Positions 51,925 to 62,200 of a DNA stretch of 64,000 nucleotides are shown piece after piece. Under the pieces are notes generated by a model that saw only the letters and a program-made list of their open reading frames with translations, was not told the DNA's origin and did not search any database. Source of the DNA: Bacteroidales bacterium. Lineage in GTDB: Bacteria > Bacteroidota > Bacteroidia > Bacteroidales > UBA932. The number at the start of each line of letters is the position of its first letter. The first letter of the stretch is position 1. Location: NCBI GenBank assembly GCA_015060335.1, contig SUYR01000011.1, positions 21,477 through 85,476 of the forward strand, in the 5' to 3' direction. Made by a program: the position numbers and the translations under genes.

Positions 51925-54107
51925 TGAGCAGAAAGACGCTCATACTCTGTCTGGCAGTCCTCTCTGCAATGTTTCTTGCCCTGGGGATTGCTGTGGCATT
52001 CCTATATTCCGGTACTGGTGACAAAGATCGTGGAGAAGTATCTCTGAAAGATGCCGAAAGCTGTCTGGCTGCCATTCCCTCGGATGCTGTGCTTGTCGGC
52101 TGTTCGTCCCGTCTGGACAAGGCGTGCAAGTCCTTCCTGTCTTCGTTCGCTTTGCCGGATTCCCTTTATGCGGATATGGAAAGAGGAGACCTGGCTTCCC
52201 TGAGGAAGAGCCCCATGGCGGTTTCGTTGCATTATTCCGGAAAGCTTATCCCTTTGTATGTCTTTGATCTGGACGGTGTATCTGAGACCGCTGCGGATGT
52301 TCTCCTGAAAAGGGTGGAGTCGCTTGGCTGCCGTACTCAGAAGAACGGACGTTTCTTCCTTGCGTCCGAGTCAGAGGCACTTGTCAAATCGGCTTCAAGG
52401 CATATAGATATCAAGGTCTCTGTTGTTGATGCTCCCGGATTCGCTGATGCAATTGATGCTGCGCAAGGAGACATCAGGATATTTGTTCCACATCTGCAGA
52501 TTCAGAAACTTCTTTCGGCAGTTGGCGGAAGGACCATATCTCGTCATTCTCAGTTTCTTGAACGTACTGCCGACTGGTGTGCCTTTGATCTCCGTTCCGA
52601 TGATCAGACTCCGTTCTCTCTAAGAGGATCTTTTGTATATGACGGTGATACTGATGAGTTTCTGACGGTGCTTCAGGACTGTACACCTTCAGCTTCATAT
52701 GTTGCAGATGTCCTTCCCTCATACACGTTTTCTGCGGTGTCCATCCCTGTGGAGGATATGAGAAAATACATATCTGCATATAAGTCTTTCGTCGATTCAC
52801 GTCAGCGTCTGCAGGATTTCACTGCAAGACAGAGCAGGCTTGGTGAATCGGCAGGAATATCGCCGGAAGAATTATTCAATGCCTTGAATGTCAAGGAGAT
52901 TGCTACTGCTTCATTCAAGGTGGCCGGCAAGATGGAAAAGGTGAACCTCATCCGAACGGGAAGCAAGAATGCCGGTCTTATATTCAAGGGAAATGATGTT
53001 TCATCCCTCAGGGGATACGAACCGGCTGTACACTCCTGGGCATACTCTTCTTTTGCCGCATCTGTATTTGGAGAACTCTTCGCCATCAAGGACGAAACCT
53101 GTTTCACCTATATAGACGGCTGGATCATATCCGGCAGCAAGGCAGCAATCGAAGACTATGTAAAAAGAAAGTCACTGAATTACAATCTGGGTGAGTATCT
53201 GTCGGATGCCGGAAAAGAAGGACTGCTTTCAGGGCAGCCTGCATTGGTACAGATATATCTGTCACTGTCTGAAGACAAGGACGAGATCGGTGCATGTCTG
53301 AAACCGGTGGCAATCGATATGATCGAGTATGCTGAGCAGGCTGATTATTCTCCCGTTGTACTCACTTTGTGCAGGGACAAGCATGAGATGACATTCAGGG
53401 CGGACCTGTATGACCTCGCGTTGAAGAAATCGAAAGCTCCTGAGTTTGAGAGGGATACCACAGTAGTAGTTCCTTCTGGACCGTATAAGGTCAAGAACTC
53501 TCATACTGGCAAGATGAATACATTCTATCAGAATGAGCATAACTCGCTATGCCTTAGAGACGAGAACGGCAAGGATCTCTGGGGTGTACCGTTCGACAAG
53601 AAGATATGCGGTACTGCTTCAAATGTAGATTACTATGCAAACGGTAAGCTCCAGATAATCTTCGGAGCAGGAAGTCAGATCTATATAATCGACAGGTTGG
53701 GACGATATGTGAACGGATTCCCGCTTGAATTGGGTAAGGAGATTCTTCTCGGTCCGGATCTATATGACTTCAGCGGTGCCAGAAAATACAATATCATGGT
53801 CCTTCATAAGGACAAGACTGTGGAAATGTATAATCTGAAGGGAAAGAAACCGGATTCATGGAAAGGTATCTCTTCTTCAGAAACAATCAAGTCTCTGCCT
53901 GAACAGCTTGTCGTGGGCGGAAAGAATTTCTGGGTTGTCAGGACGTCTGTCCAGACTCTCATATATCCTTTCTATGGCGGAGAACCTATTACAGTGTTTG
54001 AGGGAGACGAGAAGATTCGCCCTGATAGTGAAGTCAGGAAAGTGGATGAATCGTCAGTACAAGTGAGCTGTTATGACGGCAAGACACGCACTGTAAAGAT
54101 AAAATAG
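51924..54107 (+). CDS. Membrane-anchored protein with C-terminal propeller-like repeats
   Basis: A 727-residue protein, not recognised by name. An N-terminal helix (about 5-28, TLILCLAVLSAMFLALGIAVAFLY) anchors or exports it; residues 40-500 resemble DUF3352-like Bacteroidota proteins. From about 510 it has repeats of the form seen in beta propellers, such as NSLCLRDENGKDLWGVPF, YYANGKLQIIFGAGSQIYIIDRLG and KTVEMYNLKGKK. It overlaps the ridA stop by 1 nt. Function unknown. Confidence 0.7.
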   Translation: MSRKTLILCLAVLSAMFLALGIAVAFLYSGTGDKDRGEVSLKDAESCLAAIPSDAVLVGCSSRLDKACKSFLSSFALPDSLYADMERGDLASLRKSPMAVSLHYSGKLIPLYVFDLDGVSETAADVLLKRVESLGCRTQKNGRFFLASESEALVKSASRHIDIKVSVVDAPGFADAIDAAQGDIRIFVPHLQIQKLLSAVGGRTISRHSQFLERTADWCAFDLRSDDQTPFSLRGSFVYDGDTDEFLTVLQDCTPSASYVADVLPSYTFSAVSIPVEDMRKYISAYKSFVDSRQRLQDFTARQSRLGESAGISPEELFNALNVKEIATASFKVAGKMEKVNLIRTGSKNAGLIFKGNDVSSLRGYEPAVHSWAYSSFAASVFGELFAIKDETCFTYIDGWIISGSKAAIEDYVKRKSLNYNLGEYLSDAGKEGLLSGQPALVQIYLSLSEDKDEIGACLKPVAIDMIEYAEQADYSPVVLTLCRDKHEMTFRADLYDLALKKSKAPEFERDTTVVVPSGPYKVKNSHTGKMNTFYQNEHNSLCLRDENGKDLWGVPFDKKICGTASNVDYYANGKLQIIFGAGSQIYIIDRLGRYVNGFPLELGKEILLGPDLYDFSGARKYNIMVLHKDKTVEMYNLKGKKPDSWKGISSSETIKSLPEQLVVGGKNFWVVRTSVQTLIYPFYGGEPITVFEGDEKIRPDSEVRKVDESSVQVSCYDGKTRTVKIK

Positions 54108-54127
54108 CACACACAAAATGGAATAAT

Positions 54128-55783
54128 ATGGAATTTAAATCAGTTAACAAACTCTTTCAGGAGTCATTCAGGAAGAATTGGGATCGCCCTGCGATTTCAA
54201 ACTATCAGGGTATTACTCTGCACTATAGGGATGTCGCCCGCAGGATAGAGAAGATGCATATCATGTTTGAGGAATGCGGACTTCAGAAAGGAGACAAGGT
54301 GGCTCTCTGCTCGCGTAATCAGGCAAACTGGGCAGTGGCTTTCCTGTCTGCAATGACATATGGCGCAGTCCCTGTACCTCTTCTTCATGAATTCAAGTCA
54401 AGCAACATACATCATCTTGTAAACCACTCGGAAGCTAAGATTCTTTTCGTGGATGATGTCATTTGGGAAGGGCTTTCTGAGGGGGAAATGCCTGATCTTC
54501 ATGCTATTATCCAGGTGAATACGTTCAAACTTCTTTATGCGAGAGACGAGAAGATTGTTGCTGCAAGAGAACATCTGAACGAACTTTTCGGAAGGAAATA
54601 TCCTAACGTGTTTACTTCCGGTGACTTGAACTACTATGAGGATTCAGAGGACGAACTTGCTGTAATCAATTATACATCAGGAACTTCAGGCTTCTCCAAG
54701 GGAGTAATGATTCCTTATCGTGCGATCTTGTCCAACATGGAGTTTGCGAGCAAGGTGCTCCCTGGTCTGAACAACACTAAAAGCGTTGTGTCAATGCTTC
54801 CGTCCGCTCATATGTACGGTCTCATGTTCGAACTTCTGTATGAACTCAGCGTAGGTGCCCATGTGCACTTCCTTTCACGTGTTCCAAGTCCGAAGATCAT
54901 TATGCAGGCACTCGCGGAGGTAAAGCCTTATGTGATTATCGCAGTTCCTCTCGTAATCGAGAAGATCTACAAGACGAAAGTGAAGCCTATTCTTGAAAAA
55001 GAAGGTATCAAGGTGCTTATGAAACTTCCTGTACTTAATCAGGTAGTGATGAACAAGATCAGGACAGAGCTTGTGAATGCTTTCGGAGGTGAGTTCTACG
55101 AGGTCATCATCGGTGGAGCTGCATTCAACAAGGAGGTTGAGGCGTTCTTCAAGAAGATCAATTTTCCGTTTACAGTCGGCTACGGTATGACGGAATGTGC
55201 CCCTATCATCACATATGATGACTGGAAGGAAGAGAAACTGTATTCTTGCGGTAAGGCTGCTCCAAATATGGAAGTGAGAATCGCATCAGCCGATCCTATA
55301 AATATTCCTGGTGAGATCCAGATCCAGGGAAGGAATGTGTTCCTCGGATATTTCAAGAACGAAGAGGCTACGGCAGAAGTTCTTACGGAAGACGGATGGT
55401 TCCGCACAGGAGATATGGGAGTTCTCGATGCTGAGGGAAGCCTGTTCATCAAGGGACGTACAAAGTGTATGATTCTCGGTCCAAGTGGTCAGAATATTTA
55501 TCCGGAAGAGGTTGAGACTGTCATAAACAGTCAGCCGTATGTTGTTGATTCTCTTGTGGTTGAAGATAATGGTGGACTGACTGCACTTATCTATCCTGAT
55601 TTTCAGCAGGGTGCAAGAGACGGTATGAATCAGGAGGCGTTTGTGAAATATATGGAAGGTACCCTGGCGGAACTCAATAAGGAACTTCCTAATTATGCGA
55701 AGCTCAAGAAGATCGAGGTGATGTCAGAAGACTTCGAGCGTACTCCGAAGAAGAGCATCAAACGTTACCTTTACCAGAGATAG
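54128..55783 (+). CDS. AMP-forming acyl-CoA ligase (long-chain fatty acid type)
   Basis: A 551-residue ANL-family enzyme activating a carboxylate with ATP and CoA. The ATP loop is INYTSGTSGFSKGVM, then VGYGMTECAPII, GWFRTGDMGVLDAEG and the C-terminal Lys in TPKKSIKRYLYQ. Similar Bacteroidales proteins are labelled long-chain fatty acid-CoA ligase; chain length is not proven. 20 nt after the propeller-like gene. Confidence 0.92.
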   Translation: MEFKSVNKLFQESFRKNWDRPAISNYQGITLHYRDVARRIEKMHIMFEECGLQKGDKVALCSRNQANWAVAFLSAMTYGAVPVPLLHEFKSSNIHHLVNHSEAKILFVDDVIWEGLSEGEMPDLHAIIQVNTFKLLYARDEKIVAAREHLNELFGRKYPNVFTSGDLNYYEDSEDELAVINYTSGTSGFSKGVMIPYRAILSNMEFASKVLPGLNNTKSVVSMLPSAHMYGLMFELLYELSVGAHVHFLSRVPSPKIIMQALAEVKPYVIIAVPLVIEKIYKTKVKPILEKEGIKVLMKLPVLNQVVMNKIRTELVNAFGGEFYEVIIGGAAFNKEVEAFFKKINFPFTVGYGMTECAPIITYDDWKEEKLYSCGKAAPNMEVRIASADPINIPGEIQIQGRNVFLGYFKNEEATAEVLTEDGWFRTGDMGVLDAEGSLFIKGRTKCMILGPSGQNIYPEEVETVINSQPYVVDSLVVEDNGGLTALIYPDFQQGARDGMNQEAFVKYMEGTLAELNKELPNYAKLKKIEVMSEDFERTPKKSIKRYLYQR

Positions 55784-55810
55784 TCCATCTGAGGACTTTA
55801 ATGACCTGTT

Positions 55811-56215
55811 ATGGAGAAATTCGACAAAAGTTATATTGAGATGGCCGGGGTATGGGCGCAGAACTCATACTGCAAGCGCCGTCAGGTAGGAGCTCTTATC
55901 GTAAAGGATAAGATGATCATTTCGGATGGATACAACGGCACACCGTCTGGGTTCGAGAATATCTGCGAAGACGAAAATGGGGTTACAAAGCCGTATGTGC
56001 TTCATGCAGAGGCAAATGCAATCACAAAGGTAGCAAAGTCCGGCAACAGCAGCAGCGACGCCACTCTCTATGTGACGGCATCTCCGTGTGTGGAATGTGC
56101 AAAGCTTATAATCCAGGCAGGTATAAAGAGAGTCGTGTATCGTGATGCCTACCGTATAACAGACGGGGTGGATCTGCTTCGTCGTGCAGGCATTGAAGTT
56201 GAACAGGTGCAGTAG
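55811..56215 (+). CDS. dCMP deaminase family protein
   Basis: A 134-residue zinc-dependent cytidine/deoxycytidylate deaminase. The zinc site is HAEANAI (His and catalytic Glu) and PCVECAKLI (two Cys), with GYNGTPSGFENICED typical of dCMP deaminases (ComEB-like). It would turn dCMP into dUMP for thymidylate synthesis. 27 nt after the ligase gene and 3 nt before the peptidase. Confidence 0.93.
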   Translation: MEKFDKSYIEMAGVWAQNSYCKRRQVGALIVKDKMIISDGYNGTPSGFENICEDENGVTKPYVLHAEANAITKVAKSGNSSSDATLYVTASPCVECAKLIIQAGIKRVVYRDAYRITDGVDLLRRAGIEVEQVQ

Positions 56216-56218
56216 GAT

Positions 56219-57802
56219 ATGAAAAACAGAATGAATATTGTTACGGCACTCCTGGGCGTAGTTCTGGGAGTTGTCTTGACGTTGTCCGTGTCAAAGGTTT
56301 GGGAAAAGAAGAAGTTTGACGGAGATTATAACCGTTGGAGAAAGCTCAATCTCATACTTCAGGAGGTGCAGAGGAATTATGTTGACACAATCGACATGGC
56401 AGGAATGACTGATGCTGCTGTAGTGGCTGCTCTTTCTGAACTGGATCCGCATTCGGTATATCTTCCTCCTGTAGAACTTACAGAATCGGAGAGCGAACTT
56501 GCAGGAAACTTCGAGGGTATAGGCATTACTTTCAATGTTCCTAACGATACGGCGATAGTGCTTAATACCATTCCGGGCGGCCCGTCCGAGAAGGCAGGAC
56601 TTGTACAGGGTGACAGGATCATCAAGGTAGAGGATAAGACCATAGCCGGTACCAAGACTCCCCAGGACAGTATGGTACGTATGATGAAGGGACCGAAAGG
56701 CACGAAGGTGAAGATAACGGTGAACCGTGACGGTACGTTGATACCTTTCGATATTACCAGAGACAAGATTCCTGTGCATTGCATCGATGCAGCCTTCATG
56801 ATTGACGATAATACCGGCTATATCAAGCTGGCGAAGTTTACCCGTACCACTTATCAGGAATTCAAGAAAGCCTATGAGAAACTCCTTGGTCAGGGAATGA
56901 CAAAGCTTCTTTTCGACCTTCGTGACAATACCGGTGGATATTTTGATCAGTCGCTTCTTCTTTCAAACGAATTTCTGGAGAAGGATGAAGAGATTGTATA
57001 TATGGAAGGTCTTCATCGTCCACGCCAGAACTACGAAGCGGACGGTAGGGGAAATCTCAAGGATATAGAACTGGCGGTGCTCATTGATGAGGGTACGGCT
57101 TCTTCCAGCGAGATATTTTCCGGTGCAATCCAGGATAACGACAGAGGTGTGATCGTCGGACGCCGTTCGTATGGAAAGGGATTGGTTCAGGAACCGATAA
57201 ACTTCACTGACGGCTCCGGTATCCGTCTTACGGTGGCGCGTTTCTATACTCCTTCAGGACGTTGTATCCAGAAACCGTATGACAAGGACTATGCATATGA
57301 CATATATGAACGATATGCACATGGCGAAATGACCTCTGCAGACAGCATGAAGGTGGATACATCTGCCGTATATTATACCGTCAAGGGCAGGAGAGTCTAT
57401 GGTGGCGGCGGAATTATTCCGGATGTATTCGTGCCAATGGATACGACAAGGGCTACCAAGTTCTATATAAACTGCAACAAGAAGGCTACGGCAGTGCGTT
57501 TCGCTTCCGAGATGTTCGATAAATATAAGTCTACATTATCTGGAATCTCCGATTTTACAAGCCTTGAGAAGTATCTCAATGATATAGATCTCGAGCGGCA
57601 GTTCCTTGACTATGCTGCTCGTGTGGATGGATTCCGGCCTGCTGCAGGCGAGTGGGAGCAATCCCGCAGCTATATGATGCCGCAGATCAACGGTCTTGTC
57701 GGACGTTTCTCAAAAGTGGGGGAAGAGGCATTCTATCGTTTCTACCTGCCGATAGATGATACCATCCAGCAGGCATTGAAACATAACGGTGATATTCTGT
57801 AG
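56219..57802 (+). CDS. S41 family C-terminal processing peptidase
   Basis: A 527-residue CtpA/Prc-type serine protease. N-terminal helix (about 6-24), PDZ domain (about 85-170, with GGPSEKAGLVQGDRIIKVED), and protease core with the Ser/Lys dyad in GTASSSEIFSGAI and GRRSYGKGLVQ. Exported and probably periplasmic, trimming or degrading envelope proteins. Last gene of the ridA run; converges with tsaB. Confidence 0.94.
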   Translation: MKNRMNIVTALLGVVLGVVLTLSVSKVWEKKKFDGDYNRWRKLNLILQEVQRNYVDTIDMAGMTDAAVVAALSELDPHSVYLPPVELTESESELAGNFEGIGITFNVPNDTAIVLNTIPGGPSEKAGLVQGDRIIKVEDKTIAGTKTPQDSMVRMMKGPKGTKVKITVNRDGTLIPFDITRDKIPVHCIDAAFMIDDNTGYIKLAKFTRTTYQEFKKAYEKLLGQGMTKLLFDLRDNTGGYFDQSLLLSNEFLEKDEEIVYMEGLHRPRQNYEADGRGNLKDIELAVLIDEGTASSSEIFSGAIQDNDRGVIVGRRSYGKGLVQEPINFTDGSGIRLTVARFYTPSGRCIQKPYDKDYAYDIYERYAHGEMTSADSMKVDTSAVYYTVKGRRVYGGGGIIPDVFVPMDTTRATKFYINCNKKATAVRFASEMFDKYKSTLSGISDFTSLEKYLNDIDLERQFLDYAARVDGFRPAAGEWEQSRSYMMPQINGLVGRFSKVGEEAFYRFYLPIDDTIQQALKHNGDIL

Positions 57803-57832
57803 GGTATGTCGGATGGCCGGCAGGCACATCTG

Positions 57833-58696
57833 TCAAAACAGTTTCTTCTTACTGACAGTAGCTACAAATTCTTTCAGATAGAACGGTTCGAAGTATGCAG
57901 TATCTTCGAACTGTTTCTTTTCATATGCATTCACAGCCGGTCTGAGCATAGCAGAAGCCTTTGGGTTGCACTGGCAGAAAATTGCATTCGGATGCTTGAT
58001 TACATCTGCGCATTTTCCTGCTCCGTCGCCGATGAAAAGCACCTGACCCTCCGACATGTAGTCTGCAAAACTGTTTTCATCCACAATCACCGGAGTGGTT
58101 TCCGAGATCTGTCTTCCGTCAGGAGTGAATACGGCAGAATAGACTTCCATCCTGCGCGCATCAATCATCGGAATGATATATTTCCAGCCGTTCCCGTCCT
58201 TGTAGTCATTCCCGTCCTTGTCGTCATTCCCGTCCTTGTCGTCGTTCCCGTCCTTGTCGTCATTCCCGGCCTTGTCGTCATTCCCGTCCTTGTCGTCATT
58301 CCCGGCCTTGTCGTCATTCCCGTCCTTGTCGTCATTCCCGGCCTTGTCGTCATTCCCGGCTTGACCGGGAATCTCCACCTCAGTACTCTGAGCAACCAGT
58401 GTGTCAAGAGTGCCTACAGCCAGCAATGGCTTTCCCGATCCGAAGCACAGTCCCTTTGCAGTAGAAACTCCCACTCTCAGACCTGTATATGATCCCGGAC
58501 CCTTGCTGACGCATACTGCATCACAGTCTGCAAGTTTGAGCCCGCGCTCTTCCAGTACCTCCTGAATGAAGACTGCTGTGAGAGATGCATGTGCCTTCGG
58601 AGCGGAACTCTCTCTGTATGCTGTGACCGCTCCGTCTTCTGCAAGAGCTACAGAACATAATGATGTGGATGTCTCTATAAGTATGATTTTTTTCAT
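57833..58696 (-). CDS. tsaB: TsaB with in-frame tandem-repeat insertion
   Basis: A 287-residue TsaB (YeaZ), partner of TsaD in making the t6A37 tRNA modification. Family motifs: ILIETSTSLCSVAL, KGPGSYTGLRVGVSTAKGL and PMIDARRMEVYSAVF. Residues about 109-170 are foreign to the family: they start IPGQAGNDD and continue as nine GNDDK(A/D)-type hexapeptides before GWKYIIPMIDA. Without them the length is about 227, the normal value. The frame is unbroken, so the protein is probably made with a surface loop. It starts 2 nt after cvpA. Confidence 0.93.
   Translation of the reverse strand: MKKIILIETSTSLCSVALAEDGAVTAYRESSAPKAHASLTAVFIQEVLEERGLKLADCDAVCVSKGPGSYTGLRVGVSTAKGLCFGSGKPLLAVGTLDTLVAQSTEVEIPGQAGNDDKAGNDDKDGNDDKAGNDDKDGNDDKAGNDDKDGNDDKDGNDDKDGNDYKDGNGWKYIIPMIDARRMEVYSAVFTPDGRQISETTPVIVDENSFADYMSEGQVLFIGDGAGKCADVIKHPNAIFCQCNPKASAMLRPAVNAYEKKQFEDTAYFEPFYLKEFVATVSKKKLF
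58191..58375 (-). repeat. Palindromic element with 18-nt tandem expansion inside tsaB
   Basis: At 58350-58375 lies GTC-ATTCCCGG-CTTGA-CCGGGAAT-CTC (plus strand), the same build as the elements at 17961 and 32131. From it an 18-nt unit (plus strand TCGTCATTCCCGTCCTTG, with GTC/GGC variants) is repeated about nine times down to 58191. The unit is six codons, keeping the tsaB frame. Confidence 0.9.
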
Positions 58697-58698
58697 AA

Positions 58699-59193
58699 CT
58701 ATTTCAGTGTCAGCATGTTTTTGATGAATGGGAATACGGTGTCCGACAGGTTCTTGATCGGCTGATATAGAACGGAATCCGCCAGTGTTTCCGGCTTTAC
58801 GAGCTCAAGATTGTCATTTAGAGTGCTGAACAGCATTATTACAAGACCGATTATCAGGAGTGCTTTCAGAAGCGAGAAGGCTACTCCCAGCAGTTTGTTC
58901 ACCCATCCGAGGAACGCAAAGTTCAGAATTGACTCAAGAAGTCTTCCCAGAAGCCCGAGCAGCAGGAACACCACTATAAGTATCAGCACGAATGCCACTA
59001 GTTTCAGTATCTGCTCTGATGCAGTGATGTATTGTGATATCCACTCGGTGACAATGTCTGCGAATCTTGCAGACGCCCATATGCCCGCAACCAGCGATAC
59101 TATTGAGATCGCCTGAGATATGAAACCCTTTCTAAAGCCTTGAAATACAGCTGGGATGAGGCATATTAAAATTATGGCGTCGATGATATTCAT
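58699..59193 (-). CDS. cvpA: CvpA family membrane protein
   Basis: A 164-residue integral membrane protein with four helices. IDAIILICLIPAVFQGFRKGFISQ at the N-terminus and the second half LLGLLGRLLESILNFAFLGWVNKLLGVAFSLLKALLIIGL carry the CvpA pattern. The family is linked to colicin V production and envelope integrity in Proteobacteria; role here unknown. Upstream of tsaB by 2 nt. Confidence 0.9.
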   Translation of the reverse strand: MNIIDAIILICLIPAVFQGFRKGFISQAISIVSLVAGIWASARFADIVTEWISQYITASEQILKLVAFVLILIVVFLLLGLLGRLLESILNFAFLGWVNKLLGVAFSLLKALLIIGLVIMLFSTLNDNLELVKPETLADSVLYQPIKNLSDTVFPFIKNMLTLK

Positions 59194-59211
59194 ATATATC
59201 CTTAAAATGAT

Positions 59212-59219
59212 TATATTTG
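59212..59219 (+). promoter_or_regulatory. -7 box of ileS
   Basis: TATATTTG, a perfect TAnnTTTG, in the divergent cvpA-ileS gap, 62 nt before ileS. The -33 is not clear and no T-box or other leader motif is recognised. Confidence 0.5.
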
Positions 59220-59281
59220 CAGATTGAAAATTTTCAGGACACAGGTCCGATATTGCAAAAGTAGATAATTATTTTCAAAAT

Positions 59282-62200
59282 ATGGCATTTAAGGAATATA
59301 AAGCTCTTGATCTGGTTGCGGCAGGCAATGAGATTCTTGAAAGATGGAAGAAGAACAATGCGTTTGAGAAGTCACTCGAACTCAGAGAAGGGGCCCCGGA
59401 GTTCATTTTCTTCGAGGGACCGCCTTCAGCCAACGGTATGCCTGGTATCCACCATGTCATGGCCCGTTCCATCAAGGATGCAATATGCCGATATAAGACT
59501 CAGAGCGGATTTAAGGTGAACCGTCGTGCAGGATGGGATACTCACGGTCTTCCTGTCGAGCTTGGTGTGGAGAAGATGCTGGGTATAACCAAGGAAGATA
59601 TCGGCACGAAGATTTCTGTGGAAGAGTACAATGACGCATGCCGCAAGGAGGTTATGAAATATACTGCTGAGTGGGTGAATATGACCGAGCGTGTGGGTTA
59701 TTGGGTCGATATGAACGATCCTTACATCACATATGACAACCGTTATATCGAGACTCTCTGGTATCTTCTCAAGAAAATCTATGACAAGGGACTTCTCTAC
59801 AAGGGTAAGTCCATCCAGCCTTATTCTCCTGCAGCAGGTACAGGACTCAGTACTCATGAGCTCAACCAGCCGGGATGCTACCGTGATGTGAAGGATACCA
59901 CAGCAGTGGCTCAGTTCAAGGTGATCCGTGATGAGAAGTCTGAATTCCTTTATGAGCAGGGTGTGCAGCCATATTTCCTTGCATGGACCACAACACCTTG
60001 GACTCTTCCTTCAAATACAGCCCTTTGTGTGGGTCCTAATATCGATTACGTTAGAGTTCTGTCTTATAACCCTTATACTGGTCAGCCTGCACTTTATGTG
60101 GTGGCTCAGGCCCTTGTGAATGCACATTTCAATCCTAAGGCAGCAGAGATCGCGCTCGAAGACTACAAGCCGGGCGACAAGCTCGTTCCTTTCAAGGTGC
60201 TCGATGGCTCTCTCAAGGGAAGCGAACTTACAGGCATCAGCTATGAGCAGCTCATCCCTTGGTTCAATCCTGGCGAGGGTGCGTTCAAGGTGATACCTGG
60301 TGACTATGTTACAACAGAAGACGGTACAGGTATCGTGCATATCGCACCTACATTCGGTGCTGATGACGCCAAGGTTGCGCGTCTGGCAGGAGTGCCTGGT
60401 CTTCAGGTGGTTGACCGCAACGGTGATCTTCAGGCTCAGGTGGATCTCAGAGGACGTTTCTTCTGCATCGAAGACCTCGATCCTGAATATGCTGCGGCAA
60501 ACATGTCTCCTGAGTATGCAGAGTGGGCAGGACGATATGTCAAGAATTCCTATGATTCTTCATTACCTGAAGATGCTCCTACTCTTGATGTAGATATCTG
60601 CGTCATGCTCAAGCAGCAGAACAAGGCTTTCAGAATTGAAAAACACACACATAATTATCCTCACTGCTGGCGAACAGATAAACCGGTGCTTTATTATCCG
60701 CTTAACTCATGGTTCATCAAGACTACAGCAGTTCGTGAGAGGATGATGGAGCTTAACGAGCAGATCACATGGAAGCCTGAATCTACAGGTACAGGACGTT
60801 TCGGAAAATGGCTTGAGAATATCCAGGACTGGAATCTTTCACGTAGCCGTTACTGGGGAACGCCTCTTCCAATCTGGCAGACCGAGGATGGCAAGGAGGC
60901 TAAGTGCATAGGTTCGATTGCAGAGCTTTATGCGGAGATAGACAAGGCTGTAGCTGCCGGAATCATGTCAGAGAATCCTTTCGCTGCCAACGGTTTCGAC
61001 CCTTCAGACATGTCGAAGGAGAATTATGACAAGATTGATATCCATCGTCCGTATGTGGACAATATCTTCCTTGTTTCCGACAGTGGAAAGAAGATGGTAC
61101 GTGAGCTTGATCTCATTGATGTATGGTTCGACTCAGGAGCGATGCCATATGCACAGGAGGGTCTCCGTAATCTCGGAAACGAGAAGTTCGGCATTACTGC
61201 TGACTTTATAGCAGAAGGTGTGGATCAGACAAGAGGATGGTTCTATACCCTTCACGCAATCAATACAATGGTAAGCGACAAGTGCGCATTCAAGAGAGTG
61301 ATCTCGAACGGTCTTGTGCTTGACAAGGACGGTAACAAGATGAGTAAGCGTCTGGGCAATGCTGTCGATCCTTTCTGGGCACTCGATACATATGGAGCAG
61401 ATGCTGTAAGATGGTACATGCTTACCAACTCACAGCCTTGGGATAACCTCCGATTCGACTCGAACGGTGTTGACGAGGTGCGTCGTAAGTTCTTCGGTAC
61501 GCTTTACAACACATACTCATTCTTTGCTCTCTACGCCAATATCGACGGCTTTGACCCTAAGTCAGATGCTGTTCCGATGTCGGAGCGTCCAGAGATCGAC
61601 AGATGGGTGATCTCGCTTCTAAATACTCTTGTGAAGGATGTTGTAGCTGCTTATGAGGATTACGACATAACTACAGCAGGCCGTCTGATTCAGGACTTTG
61701 TATGCGATCATCTCAGCAACTGGTATGTACGTCTTGGAAGAAAGAGATTCTGGGGCGGAACAATGGATACAGACAAGCTTTCTGCATATCAGACACTTTA
61801 CCAGGTGCTCGTGGCAGTAGCAAAACTCTCTGCACCTATCGCTCCGTTCTTTATGGACAGACTCTATCTTGACCTCGTGGAAGGCGAGTCCGAGTCAGTT
61901 CACTATGTGGCAATGCCTGCGTATGACGAGACAGTAGTTGACAAGGACCTCGAGGAGAGAATGGCGCTTGCTCAGAGAGCCACCTCAATGGTGCTTGCCC
62001 TCAGACGTAAGGCGGAGATCAATGTCCGCAAGCCTCTTTCCAAGATCATCATCCCTGTTATCGATGCTCATGTCAAAGAACAGCTTGAAGCAGTGAAGGA
62101 CTTGATTCTCAATGAGGTGAATGTCAAGGAAGCTGAGTTCATTTCAGATACCACCGGACTTATCACCAAGAAGATCAAGCCTAACTTCAAGACCCTCGGC

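Noticed and set aside
58191..58375. Direct repeats that could be taken for a CRISPR array
   Set aside because: The 18-nt units are contiguous with no spacers, lie in a coding frame, and no cas gene is near.
57806..58492. Plus-strand open frame with a repeated VVIPVLVVIPGL pattern, looking like a membrane repeat protein
   Set aside because: It is the complement of the tsaB repeat region; the minus frame has full TsaB motifs on both sides of the repeat.
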